Source of the DNA: JAMXLO01 sp963812475
Lineage (GTDB): Bacteria; Pseudomonadota; Alphaproteobacteria; Acetobacterales; Acetobacteraceae
Direction: 5' to 3'
Assembly (NCBI GenBank): GCA_963812475.1
Contig: CAWEVI010000028.1
Span: forward strand, 1-64,000
DNA: 64,000 nucleotides
Shown here one piece after another: positions 26,929-36,723 of this stretch (its first letter is position 1; each line of letters opens with the position of its first letter). The notes beneath the pieces were generated by a model that was not told where the DNA came from, ran no database searches, and worked only from the letters and a program-made list of their open reading frames with translations. Made by a program: the position numbers and the translations under genes.

Positions 26929-26932
26929 CCGA

Positions 26933-27205
26933 TCAGTTGTAGTGGAAGCGGCAGGATGCGATTTCGATCCTCTGGCCGGCGCCACGTTTCCCGGCGACCC
27001 GATAGACCAGCCGATGATCGCCCGTGATGCGGCGCGATCACCAGCCTGCAAGATCGCCCTTCAGCGGCTCAGGCTTGCCGAGGCCGATGAACGGGCGGCG
27101 GCGTGAGTTTTCGATCAATTCGTTGACCTTCCGCAGTATCGCCTCATCGCTCCGCAGCCGGTGTTGGTAATCCTCCCACGCAGCGTCGGTGAAATGGACA
27201 TTCAC
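26933..27205 (-). pseudogene. yoeB: YoeB-type mRNA interferase toxin with internal stop
   Basis: From GTG 27205 the frame reads a typical YoeB: HFTDAAWEDYQHRLRSDEA, LRKVNELIENSRRRPFIGLG and KPEPLKGDLAGW, then TGA (27040-27038), then SRRITGDHRLVYRVAG and IEIASCRFHYN to the proper end at 26933. The family normally has a Trp in this position (WWSRRI-like), so one TGG-to-TGA change explains the stop. The catalytic end (Glu region, Arg, His, Tyr) lies after it. The start overlaps the stop of the antitoxin gene by four bases (GTGA), the canonical arrangement. Confidence 0.85.
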
Positions 27206-27477
27206 CTGGTGGGTGATACCTTTGCCTTTGTCAAACGGCGTTCGCTCGTGGCGCCAGCGTCAGCGGCGCGGATTGACCGCAGCAGCCGCTCGGCATTGGC
27301 CGGATTGCTTAACAGATGAACCGTTTCCTGCCATCCGGCGAATTCGTCCTCCGACAGCATGACGACGTTCCCCTTGCCGCCCTGCCTTGTGACCACGATC
27401 GGCGCGCGGCTCTCCACAACCTCATCGAGGTAGCGAGCGAGGTTCTGACGAAGCTCGCTATAGGTGATATGGCTCAC
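27202..27477 (-). CDS. yefM: YefM/Phd-family antitoxin
   Basis: About 91 residues from GTG 27477 (an upstream in-frame extension to 27531 is possible). The N-terminus VSHITYSELRQNLARYLDEV is the Phd/YefM DNA-binding start, followed by RAPIVVTRQGGKGNVVMLSE and EFAGWQETVHLLSNPANAER. It should autoregulate the operon and neutralise YoeB by binding through its C-terminal part. The tail ends in an unusual basic stretch. With its toxin interrupted, it may now be a solitary antitoxin. Confidence 0.88.
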   Translation of the reverse strand: MSHITYSELRQNLARYLDEVVESRAPIVVTRQGGKGNVVMLSEDEFAGWQETVHLLSNPANAERLLRSIRAADAGATSERRLTKAKVSPTR

Positions 27478-27534
27478 GCGTCGTGCTCCGTCGGACGTAC
27501 GTGATATTGTACGTTCATTGCCGTGCGCCAAGCG

Positions 27535-27987
27535 TCAGCCGGGCGGCGGCAGGAAGTTCACCTCGTGCAGGCCGGCGAGACGAACCACCTCGGCGGGGTC
27601 GGGCACATTGTGGATCGCCTGGAACAGGTCCCAAAGCCGGCGCGTCGGCGACACCCAGAACAGGCAGGTGATGTTCGCCTGGCTGTGGTTGAACAGCCCG
27701 TGCGGGATGCCGCGCGGGAGGCGGATCAGATCACCGGCTGCTGCGTTGGCCGGCTGACCATCCAGCACAAGGTCAAAGCGGCCCTCGAGGATGTAGATGA
27801 ACTCGTCCTGCGTCGGGTGGATGTGCGGCGGCACGAAGGTGCCGGGCGGCAGCAGCGCATGCCAGGAGAAACTGCTCTCGCTGACGTGCAGCGGCTTGTA
27901 GGTCTGGCCCAGGATGCTCCAGGAGATCCCGTCCACGCTGCTGCCTTTCTGCGTGACGCCGGCAGTCGTCATTGGGGGCATGGACAT
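27535..27987 (-). CDS. Cupin-domain protein
   Basis: 150 residues with AGGAGC before ATG 27987. Motif 1 PHIHPTQDEFIYILEGRF and motif 2 RLPRGIPHGLFNHS give a complete double-His/Glu cupin site. N-terminal KGSSVDGISWSILGQTYKP and C-terminal NFLPPPG are characteristic of small bacterial cupins found near aromatic degradation genes. The enzymatic role is unknown. Confidence 0.8.
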   Translation of the reverse strand: MSMPPMTTAGVTQKGSSVDGISWSILGQTYKPLHVSESSFSWHALLPPGTFVPPHIHPTQDEFIYILEGRFDLVLDGQPANAAAGDLIRLPRGIPHGLFNHSQANITCLFWVSPTRRLWDLFQAIHNVPDPAEVVRLAGLHEVNFLPPPG

Positions 27988-28145
27988 GCAGGTGCTCCTT
28001 CGCGCTCTCCCGGTCCATCATAGGGGCGGCCGGCAGCGCTTGCACCTCAGGGTTCGACCATGCGGATGCCGGCAATGCGGCTGGTGAATGGCCGGCCGCC
28101 CCGCCGCGCATTGTGTTCCGGGCGACTTGAGGCATCTTGCGGATC

Positions 28146-28877
28146 GTGTGCACCGTCGTCCTGCTGATCCGCCCTGGCCACGCGTGGCCGCTGATCCTCG
28201 CCGCCAATCGCGATGAGCGGCTGGACCGGCTCTGGGACCCGCCCGCGGCGCACTGGCCCGACCAATCGGGGGTGGTTGCCGGTCGCGACCGTTCGGGTGG
28301 GGGCACCTGGATGGGCGTGAACCGCCATGGCGTGGTGGCGGCGGTGCTGAACCGGCAGGGCAGTCTCGGCCCGGCGGCCGGCAAACGAAGCCGCGGCGAA
28401 CTGCCGCTGCTTGCCCTGACGAAGCCCTCGGCGGTCGAGGCCGCCGCCGCCATTGTGGCCATCGATGCCGGCGGCTGGCGGAGCTTCAACCTGGTGCTGG
28501 CCGATCGCGATGGCGGAGTGTTCGTCAAGGGGCTGGGCCAAGGTCATCCGCACGTGGAGCGTCTGGTGCCTGGGCTGCATATGGTGACGGCGCACGATCC
28601 GGATGACCCGGAGAGCCCGCGGGTCGCCCGCCATTTGGGGCGTTTCCAGGCGATCGAGCCGCCCACGCCGGATGACTGGCGCGGTTGGCAGGACATCCTG
28701 TCCGATCGCAGCGGTCCGTCCGGTGAGCAGATCAACGTCGTCCCCCGCGGCGGGTTCGGAACCATCTGTTCGTCGCTGGTGATGCTGCCGCGCCAGGGGG
28801 TCCCCGTCTGGCTGTTCGCTGCCGGGCCGCCGGACGCGACACCTTTCCGGCCCGTGTCCCTCGCCGCAGAACATTGA
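28146..28877 (+). CDS. NRDE (TANGO2-like) family protein
   Basis: 243 residues from GTG 28146, which gives the family-typical Met-Cys start (CTVVLLIRPGHAWPLILAAN) and the eponymous NRDE in AANRDERLDR. Other family marks are GGTWMGVNRHGVVAAVLNR and the late INVVPRGGFGTICSSLVML. A TTG three codons upstream is an alternative start. Related proteins include human TANGO2, involved in haem or lipid handling; the bacterial role is unsettled. It precedes purC by about 100 bases. Confidence 0.82.
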   Translation: MCTVVLLIRPGHAWPLILAANRDERLDRLWDPPAAHWPDQSGVVAGRDRSGGGTWMGVNRHGVVAAVLNRQGSLGPAAGKRSRGELPLLALTKPSAVEAAAAIVAIDAGGWRSFNLVLADRDGGVFVKGLGQGHPHVERLVPGLHMVTAHDPDDPESPRVARHLGRFQAIEPPTPDDWRGWQDILSDRSGPSGEQINVVPRGGFGTICSSLVMLPRQGVPVWLFAAGPPDATPFRPVSLAAEH

Positions 28878-28978
28878 CCGCTGCCGACACGTGGCGGCAC
28901 GGTCCATGCGCTGCTATATCCGACCGGCCAACCCCGCCCGGCCGGCCGGGAAGGTGAACCGCGCACGAGGGGATCGCA

Positions 28979-29743
28979 ATGGCCCGCCGCCGCCAGCTCT
29001 ATGAGGGGAAAGCCAAGATACTGTTCGAGGGGCCGGAGCCTGGCACCCTGGTGCAGTATTTCAAGGACGATGCGACCGCGTTCAACGCCCAGAAGAAGGG
29101 CGTGATCACCGGCAAGGGGGTGCTGAACAACCGCATCAGCGAGTACCTGATGCTGCGCCTGGCCGAGATCGGCGTTCCGACGCATTTCGTCCGCCGCCTG
29201 AACATGCGTGAGCAGCTCATCCGCGAGGTGGAGATCATTCCGCTGGAGGTCGTGGTTCGCAACGTGGCCGCCGGCAGCCTGTCGAAGCGCCTCGCGATAC
29301 CCGAGGGCACGCGGCTTCCGCGTTCGATCATCGAATATTACTACAAGAATGATGCGCTCGAGGACCCGATGGTCTCCGAGGAGCACATCACCTGCTTCGG
29401 CTGGGCCAACACCGCGGACCTCGACGACATGGTCGCGTTGACATTGCGCATCAACGACTTCCTCACGGGTCTGTTTCTGGGCGTCGGCATCACGCTGGTG
29501 GATTTCAAGCTGGAATTCGGCCGGCTGTGGGAGAACGAGGAGATGCGCATCGTCCTGGCCGACGAGATCAGCCCGGACAACTGCCGGCTGTGGGACTCGA
29601 AGACCAATGAGAAGATGGACAAGGACCGCTTTCGTCGCGATCTCGGCAAGGTGGAGGAGGCCTACCAGGAGGTTGCCAAGCGTCTTGGCATCTTGCCCGA
29701 GGCAGGCGTGCGCGATCTGAAGGGCCCGGAGCTGATGCAGTGA
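28979..29743 (+). CDS. purC: Phosphoribosylaminoimidazole-succinocarboxamide (SAICAR) synthase
   Basis: 254 residues. PurC signatures: LYEGKAKILFEGPEPGTLVQ, KDDATAFNAQKKGVITGKGV, VVVRNVAAGSLSKRLAIPEG, GITLVDFKLEFGRLW and LADEISPDNCRLWDSKTNEK. It catalyses ATP-dependent condensation of CAIR with aspartate in de novo purine synthesis. The stop overlaps the purS start as GTGA, so translation is coupled. Confidence 0.97.
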   Translation: MARRRQLYEGKAKILFEGPEPGTLVQYFKDDATAFNAQKKGVITGKGVLNNRISEYLMLRLAEIGVPTHFVRRLNMREQLIREVEIIPLEVVVRNVAAGSLSKRLAIPEGTRLPRSIIEYYYKNDALEDPMVSEEHITCFGWANTADLDDMVALTLRINDFLTGLFLGVGITLVDFKLEFGRLWENEEMRIVLADEISPDNCRLWDSKTNEKMDKDRFRRDLGKVEEAYQEVAKRLGILPEAGVRDLKGPELMQ

Positions 29744-29982
29744 AAGCCACCGTCACCGTGATGCTGAAGTCGGGAGTGCTCGACCCGCAGGGCAAGGCGA
29801 TCGGCCACGCGCTGCATACGCTGGGGTTCGGCAATGTCGGCGAGGTGCGGGCGGGCAAGGTGATCGAGCTTGAGCTGGCCGAAACCGATCCCGACCGGGC
29901 ACGCGCCGCCGCCGAGGAGATGGCGCGCAGGCTGCTGGCCAATACCGTGATCGAGAGTTACCGGGTTGCTGTCGATGCGTAG
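29740..29982 (+). CDS. purS: Phosphoribosylformylglycinamidine synthase, PurS subunit
   Basis: 80 residues from GTG 29740. Typical PurS: KATVTVMLKSGVLDPQGKAI, GHALHTLGFGNVGEVRAGKV, ELELAETDPDRARAAAEEMA and RRLLANTVIESYRVAV. It bridges PurL and PurQ in the multi-subunit FGAM synthase. The next pur gene is separated from it by a Rap1a-like gene and a repeat. Confidence 0.95.
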   Translation: MKATVTVMLKSGVLDPQGKAIGHALHTLGFGNVGEVRAGKVIELELAETDPDRARAAAEEMARRLLANTVIESYRVAVDA

Positions 29983-30008
29983 CGGAGGAAGCGGGTCCGG
30001 AATTCCTT

Positions 30009-30105
30009 CTCCCCCTCCCCTTGCGGGAGGGGGTTGGGGGGAGGGGGCCGCGCCCATGCTCGACGACCCCCTCCCCCTAACCCCCTCCCGCAAGGGGAAG
30101 GGGAG
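30009..30105. repeat. Long inverted repeat (two 39-bp arms, 19-bp spacer)
   Basis: The arm at 30009-30047 (C-rich, then TTGCGGGAGGGGG...) is nearly the reverse complement of 30067-30105. A sister element with the same arm sequence and a different centre is at 60746-60879. Its second arm lies in the coding frame of the Rap1a-like protein and forms part of its leader. Confidence 0.8.
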
Positions 30106-30451
30106 CTTCATCATCATCGCTGCTTTCGCCGCGCTGATCCTGGCGACTGCCCCTACCCGCGCCCAACCCGCGCCGGGCTGGAAGCCGATGACGGCAAGGC
30201 AGCTTGCCACCGCTTGCCACTCCGCGGATGCCGCCCAGCACGCCACCTGCGTGGGCTATATCAGCGGCATCTACGATCTCCAGTTCGCTCCCACGCCGCC
30301 GCGCGGCGTCTACCCGCCACAGGACCTCACCCCGGACCTGCTGACCGAGGTGGTCGTCGCATATCTGGATACCCACGAGGACGGCCCGGCCCCCGCCGCC
30401 ATCGGCCAGGCCATCGTCCGCTTCTTCCCCTGCAGCGAGCAGCACAAATGA
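30056..30451 (+). CDS. Rap1a/Tai-like small secreted protein
   Basis: 131 residues from ATG 30056. The leader LTPSRKGKGSFIIIAAFAAL followed by ILATAPTRAQP is a signal peptide whose first part is encoded by repeat DNA. The mature part fits the Rap1a/Tai immunity-protein pattern: ARQLATACHSADAAQHATC, GYISGIYDLQ and LLTEVVVAYLDTHED, with a last Cys in RFFPCSEQ. Founding members protect against type VI secretion amidases, but most homologues lack a known effector. None is visible here. Its stop overlaps purQ by ATGA, so it sits within the pur operon. Confidence 0.65.
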   Translation: MLDDPLPLTPSRKGKGSFIIIAAFAALILATAPTRAQPAPGWKPMTARQLATACHSADAAQHATCVGYISGIYDLQFAPTPPRGVYPPQDLTPDLLTEVVVAYLDTHEDGPAPAAIGQAIVRFFPCSEQHK

Positions 30452-31128
30452 AGACCGGCGTCGTGGTGTTTCCCGGCATCAACCGCGACCGCGACATGGC
30501 GATCGCACTCACCCGCTCGGGCGCCACGCCGCGCATGATCTGGCACAAGGACACCGACCTGAGCGGTCTGGATCTGATCGTGATCCCCGGCGGCTTTTCC
30601 CACGGGGACTACCTGCGCTGCGGCGCGATGGCGGCACATTCGCCGGTCATGACCGCCGTGCGCGAACACGTGGCACGCGGCGGCTATCTGCTCGGTGTGT
30701 GCAATGGGTTCCAGATCCTGACGGAGGCCGGCATCCTGCCGGGCGCCCTGCTTCGCAACGCTTCGCTGCGCTTTCTGTCGATGGACTGCCACCTGCGCGT
30801 CGAACGCGGCGACACCGTGTTCACCAGCCGCTACCAGCGGGGGGAAACATTCCGCGCGGTGATGGCGCATGGCGACGGCAACTACTTCGCCGATGATGCG
30901 ACGTTGGATCGCCTGGAGGGCGAGGGCCTGGTGGCACTGCGCTATGCGACGTCAGCCGGCGAAGTCACGCCGGAAGCCAACCGCAACGGCAGCGCCCGCG
31001 CGATTGCCGGCATCCTGAGCCCTGATCTGCGCGTGCTCGGACTGATGCCGCATCCGGAGGACCTGGTCGATCCGCTGATGGGCGGTACCGACGGCAAGGC
31101 CCTGTTCGACGCGTTGGCCGCCGCATAG
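30448..31128 (+). CDS. purQ: Phosphoribosylformylglycinamidine synthase, glutaminase subunit PurQ
   Basis: 226 residues from ATG 30448. Class I glutamine amidotransferase: VVFPGINRDRDMAIALTRSG, VIPGGFSHGDYLRCGAMAAH, nucleophile Cys in LLGVCNGFQILTEAGILPGA and His-x-Glu in LMPHPEDLVDPLMGGTDG. It supplies ammonia to PurL. The start overlaps the Rap1a-like stop by four bases. Confidence 0.96.
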   Translation: MKTGVVVFPGINRDRDMAIALTRSGATPRMIWHKDTDLSGLDLIVIPGGFSHGDYLRCGAMAAHSPVMTAVREHVARGGYLLGVCNGFQILTEAGILPGALLRNASLRFLSMDCHLRVERGDTVFTSRYQRGETFRAVMAHGDGNYFADDATLDRLEGEGLVALRYATSAGEVTPEANRNGSARAIAGILSPDLRVLGLMPHPEDLVDPLMGGTDGKALFDALAAA

Positions 31129-31163
31129 CTCGACGCGCGATGAGTTTCCGGTGCTGGGCAGGC

Positions 31164-31750
31164 TCAGCTGAACAGCGATGCCGCGGACACTGTCACACCG
31201 GGCAGCTCGTCGACATCCAGCACGCCCGATGGTGCGACCCGAGTCACCAACTCGTAGCGTCGCCGCTGGGCTTGCGATGCACGAGCACGCAATCAGTGGT
31301 GAGGTCCACGATCCAGAACTGGCGAATTCCTGCCCGAGCATACAGTTCCCGCTTTGCTCCGCTGTCCGTCTCCAGGCTTGAATCGGCCACCTCCACCAGC
31401 AAGAGCACATCGTCGGGCTGCGGATGCGCGGTCGGATAGCCGCGCCAGGGTCGCCGCACAACTGCAACGTCCGGCTGTAACTCCGATCCGCCGTCCAACG
31501 TGATGGGATTCTGCACCCGCACCGACGCCCGCCCCGCGACGGCCAAAACCAGTGTCTCCATGAGCGCGTCGACAGCAAGTGCATGCCGTGGCCCAATCGG
31601 TGACATATCGACCAGTTGCCCTTCAAGCAGCTCGACCCGATCGTCCTCGTCCAGAATACCGGCCTCGCCCAACCGGTGATAATCGGCCACCGTCAGACGA
31701 TGCCGCGGCACCGGATGGCGGCTGAGCACGTCGATCTGATCCGTATCCAT
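31164..31750 (-). pseudogene. Uma2-family (DUF820) PD-(D/E)XK nuclease-like protein, frameshifted near its end
   Basis: From ATG 31750 the frame reads HRLTVADYHRLGEAGILDED, DRVELLEGQLVDMSPIGPRH, ELQPDVAVVRRP and VLLLVEVADSSLETDSGAKR, the Uma2 core with its acidic catalytic positions. Near 31262 one base appears to be missing, because the normal C-terminus (ELVTRVAPSGVLDVDELPGV) is found in the neighbouring frame and ends properly at 31164. The catalytic core comes before the lesion, so a shortened protein might still fold. It lies antisense within the split purine cluster. Confidence 0.75.
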
Positions 31751-31885
31751 TGCCCGGAATGCTCCAGCGCTGGTCTCTGCTGCCCGCACGGTAGCGGTGT
31801 CCCGCCTGCCTCGCTATATGGCAAGCCAAGAGGTTCGCGCATCCACACATGTCCGACGCCGCCAACCTGTCACCGGCGATTGCTG

Positions 31886-32869
31886 TCAACACGACGGTTC
31901 GATCGTGTTGAGCGGCGGTTTGCCCTGCGCAATCAGTGCGATGTTGTCTGCGATCAGGCTCGCTCGCGCGGCGAGCATCCCGTCGGTCCAGCCCGAGACA
32001 TGCGGTGTCATGATCACGTTGCGCAGTTCATGGAACGGCTGCGTTGCCGGCCACGTTGCCCCGGCCTGGGTGGGATAGCGGTACCAGACATCGAGTGCCG
32101 CCCCCGCGATCCGGCCCGACGCAAGCGCCCGGTAGAGCGCGCCTTCATTGCACACCTCGGCACGTCCGACATTGATCAGGTAGGCGGCCGGCCGCATCAG
32201 CCGCAGACGCCTGTCATCGACGAGATCCCGCGTCTCGCGCGAGAGCGGCAGCGTGATCGCGACGTAATCCGCCTGCCGCAGCATATCGTCGATCCGCTCC
32301 GGACCGGCGACGAACGCAACGCCGGCCGGTGCAGCTTGCTGTGCATGTCGCCGCACGGCGCAAATCCGCATGTCGAAGGCTGCCGCGCGCCGCGCGAGCG
32401 CCTGCCCGATATGGCCGAACCCCAGAATGCCGAGCGTCTTGCCTGCGAGTTCCGGCCAGAGCGGCGGCGGCACCGGGCTGCCGATGGCCCACTGGCTTTC
32501 CCAGCATCCCTGGCGCAGCGCGGCATCGAGGCGCGCAAAGGACCGCGTGAGCGCGATCATCGCGCCCATGACGTATTCCGCGATGCCGGCCTCGTGGCCG
32601 TAAGCGTTCGCGAGCAGCGTGCCCGGCCGCAATGCGCTGCGATCGATGCGATCAAGTCCGGCGCCCGGCACCTGCACCAGCCGCAACCGGGGTGCGGCCT
32701 TCGCCATGCATGTCGAGAACGCCATCGACACCAGCACATCGACATCGTGCAGGCACGTGACGATCCTGGCCTCATCGTCGTCCGCCACGCATTCGCATGG
32801 CAGCGACAGACGCATGCGCACCGCTTCGGCGATGCGTGCCCCGAACGAACCGGCAAACGCGACCTTCAT
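31886..32869 (-). CDS. D-isomer-specific 2-hydroxyacid dehydrogenase family protein
   Basis: 327 residues. NAD-binding motif LGILGFGHIGQALARRAAAF, catalytic Arg in YLINVGRAEVCNEGALYRAL and His in VIMTPHVSGWTDGM. The catalytic acid that is normally Glu in the DVFxxEP motif appears replaced: DVWYRYPTQAG. This form also occurs in formate-dehydrogenase-like and PGDH-like subgroups, so the substrate may differ from ordinary hydroxyacids. It is divergent from the XRE regulator at 32968, which may control it. Confidence 0.8.
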   Translation of the reverse strand: MKVAFAGSFGARIAEAVRMRLSLPCECVADDDEARIVTCLHDVDVLVSMAFSTCMAKAAPRLRLVQVPGAGLDRIDRSALRPGTLLANAYGHEAGIAEYVMGAMIALTRSFARLDAALRQGCWESQWAIGSPVPPPLWPELAGKTLGILGFGHIGQALARRAAAFDMRICAVRRHAQQAAPAGVAFVAGPERIDDMLRQADYVAITLPLSRETRDLVDDRRLRLMRPAAYLINVGRAEVCNEGALYRALASGRIAGAALDVWYRYPTQAGATWPATQPFHELRNVIMTPHVSGWTDGMLAARASLIADNIALIAQGKPPLNTIEPSC

Positions 32870-32967
32870 TTTCGACCTCGCTCATTTGACCGCAGTGCGT
32901 TGCGCCGCTGCGTTGCCTGTGCACTATCCGGCGGTGCGAACGTCGATCAACTACATGCCAGGTAGTC

Positions 32968-33765
32968 ATGGAAACGCAGCCCGGCTTCGCGGAGCGCCTC
33001 GTGCGGTGGCGGAAGCGGCGCAGCCTTTCGCAGCTTCAGCTTGCGCTGGCGGCAGAATGTTCGCAGCGCCACATCAGCTTCCTCGAGCTTGGCCGCACGA
33101 AGCCGAGTCGCGAGATGGTGCTGCGGCTCGCAACGGCGCTCGACGTGCCGTTGCGTCCGGCCAATGAAATGATGCTTGCCGCCGGCTATGCCCCGGTCTG
33201 GAGCGAGACGGCGCTCGACGCGCAGGCGCTCGCGCCGATCCGCCATGCGCTCGACCACATGCTGACGCAGCAGGAGCCGTTTCCGGCTGTCGTCGCGAAT
33301 CGCCGCTGGAATGTGCTGCAGGCCAACAAGGGTGCTCTCGCGCTGGTCGAGTTCCTTGTGGGGCCGCTTCCACCGGGGGCTGCACTCAATATCGCCGATG
33401 CGCTCGTCGCGCCGGACGTGCTGCGGCCGCATCTCGTGAACTGGTCGGAGGTCGTGCGCTACTTCCTGCGCGGCGTCGAGGCCGATGCCCTTGCGGACGG
33501 CACGCCCGAGACCGCGGCCCTCCTGCGACGGCTGCTGGGCTACGAGGGCGTTCGGTCAGCGCTCGCTGCGGCCGTACCGATTGCGGCCGAGGCGCCGGTG
33601 CTGCCGATGCACTTCCGCAAGGGTGACACGTCGCTGCGGTTGTTCACCACGATTGCGACATTGGGAACGCCGCAGGACATCACCCTCCAGGAACTGCGGA
33701 TCGAGAGCTTCTTCCCGATGGACGACACCACACGCGATCAGTTCCACCGTTGGGCGGCCGCATGA
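32968..33765 (+). CDS. XRE-family regulator with MmyB-like ligand-binding domain
   Basis: 265 residues. The helix-turn-helix at residues 8-65 (LVRWRKRRSLSQLQLALAAE, CSQRHISFLELGRTKPSREM) is followed by a PAS-like MmyB-type domain (ANRRWNVLQANKGALALVEF, ALNIADALVAPDVLRPHLVN, TLQELRIESFFPMDDTTRD). Members of this type bind fatty-acid-like ligands. The divergent hydroxyacid dehydrogenase, 98 bases away, is the likeliest target. It separates purQ from purL. Confidence 0.88.
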   Translation: METQPGFAERLVRWRKRRSLSQLQLALAAECSQRHISFLELGRTKPSREMVLRLATALDVPLRPANEMMLAAGYAPVWSETALDAQALAPIRHALDHMLTQQEPFPAVVANRRWNVLQANKGALALVEFLVGPLPPGAALNIADALVAPDVLRPHLVNWSEVVRYFLRGVEADALADGTPETAALLRRLLGYEGVRSALAAAVPIAAEAPVLPMHFRKGDTSLRLFTTIATLGTPQDITLQELRIESFFPMDDTTRDQFHRWAAA

Positions 33766-33844
33766 TCCCACGGACATGACCGCGAAGGTTGGCGGCGGCT
33801 GACCTCGCCCGCTATACCAGCGCAGCAATCACTTCCCACCCCGG

Positions 33845-36067
<2,223 letters not shown>

Positions 36068-36084
36068 ACCCGGGAGGTACGCGC

Positions 36085-36321
36085 ATGGCGATGGCGGCGA
36101 GCGAGATCGAGGCGCTGATCAAGGCAGGAATCCCCGATGCGCGCGTTACCGTGGAAGACCTTGCCGGCGACGGCGACCACTACGCCGCGACCGTGGTGTC
36201 CGAGGCGTTCCGAGGCGTCCCGCGGGTGAGGCAGCACCAGATCGTCTATGCCGCATTGCGCGGCCGAATGGGGGGCGAACTGCACGCCCTCGCGTTGCAA
36301 ACGTCAGCCCCAGAACCATAG
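36085..36321 (+). CDS. bolA: BolA-family protein
   Basis: 78 residues with GGGAGG before ATG 36085. BolA fold with class II KH-like core: SEIEALIKAGIPDARVTVED, LAGDGDHYAATVVSEAFRGV, PRVRQHQIVYAALRGRMGGE. The His of the RQHQIVY region is a conserved metal ligand. BolA proteins bind monothiol glutaredoxins and assist [2Fe-2S] trafficking; the next gene encodes that partner. Confidence 0.92.
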   Translation: MAMAASEIEALIKAGIPDARVTVEDLAGDGDHYAATVVSEAFRGVPRVRQHQIVYAALRGRMGGELHALALQTSAPEP

Positions 36322-36342
36322 TTTCCCTAGGAGTTTCCACCC

Positions 36343-36681
36343 ATGGCCAACGAAGTCTTCGACCGCATTCAGGGCGAGATCACCGAAAACCCGGTGATGC
36401 TCTACATGAAGGGCAACGCGATGTTCCCGCAATGCGGGTTCTCGGCGCGCGTGGTGCAGATCCTGACCCACCTGGAAGTGCCGTTCAAGACGGCCAACGT
36501 GCTGGAGGACGCGGAGCTGCGCGAGGGGATCAAGCAGTTCTCGCAGTGGCCGACGATCCCCCAGCTTTATGTGAAGGGCGAGTTGGTCGGCGGGTGCGAC
36601 ATCGTGACCGAGATGTTCCAGACCGGCGAACTGGAGACGCTGCTGGCTGAAAAGGGCGTCGCGCACAAGACCGACGCGTAG
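36343..36681 (+). CDS. grxD: Monothiol glutaredoxin Grx4 type
   Basis: 112 residues. The monothiol site CGFS is seen in FPQCGFSARVVQILTHLEV, with the cis-Pro segment FSQWPTIPQLYVKGELVGGC and DIVTEMFQTGELETLL. Grx4 proteins carry [2Fe-2S] clusters as homodimers or with BolA. Together with the upstream bolA and purL the gene order matches many alphaproteobacteria. The neighbour 43 bases downstream is a glycosyltransferase. Confidence 0.96.
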   Translation: MANEVFDRIQGEITENPVMLYMKGNAMFPQCGFSARVVQILTHLEVPFKTANVLEDAELREGIKQFSQWPTIPQLYVKGELVGGCDIVTEMFQTGELETLLAEKGVAHKTDA

Positions 36682-36723
36682 CGGCTTAATCCTTTCTTCG
36701 CGACCGATGCGCAGGCTGTGGCC

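Noticed and set aside
32870..32967. Operator palindrome CTAC...GTAG near 32951
   Set aside because: The arms are only four bases long, too short to stand out from chance.
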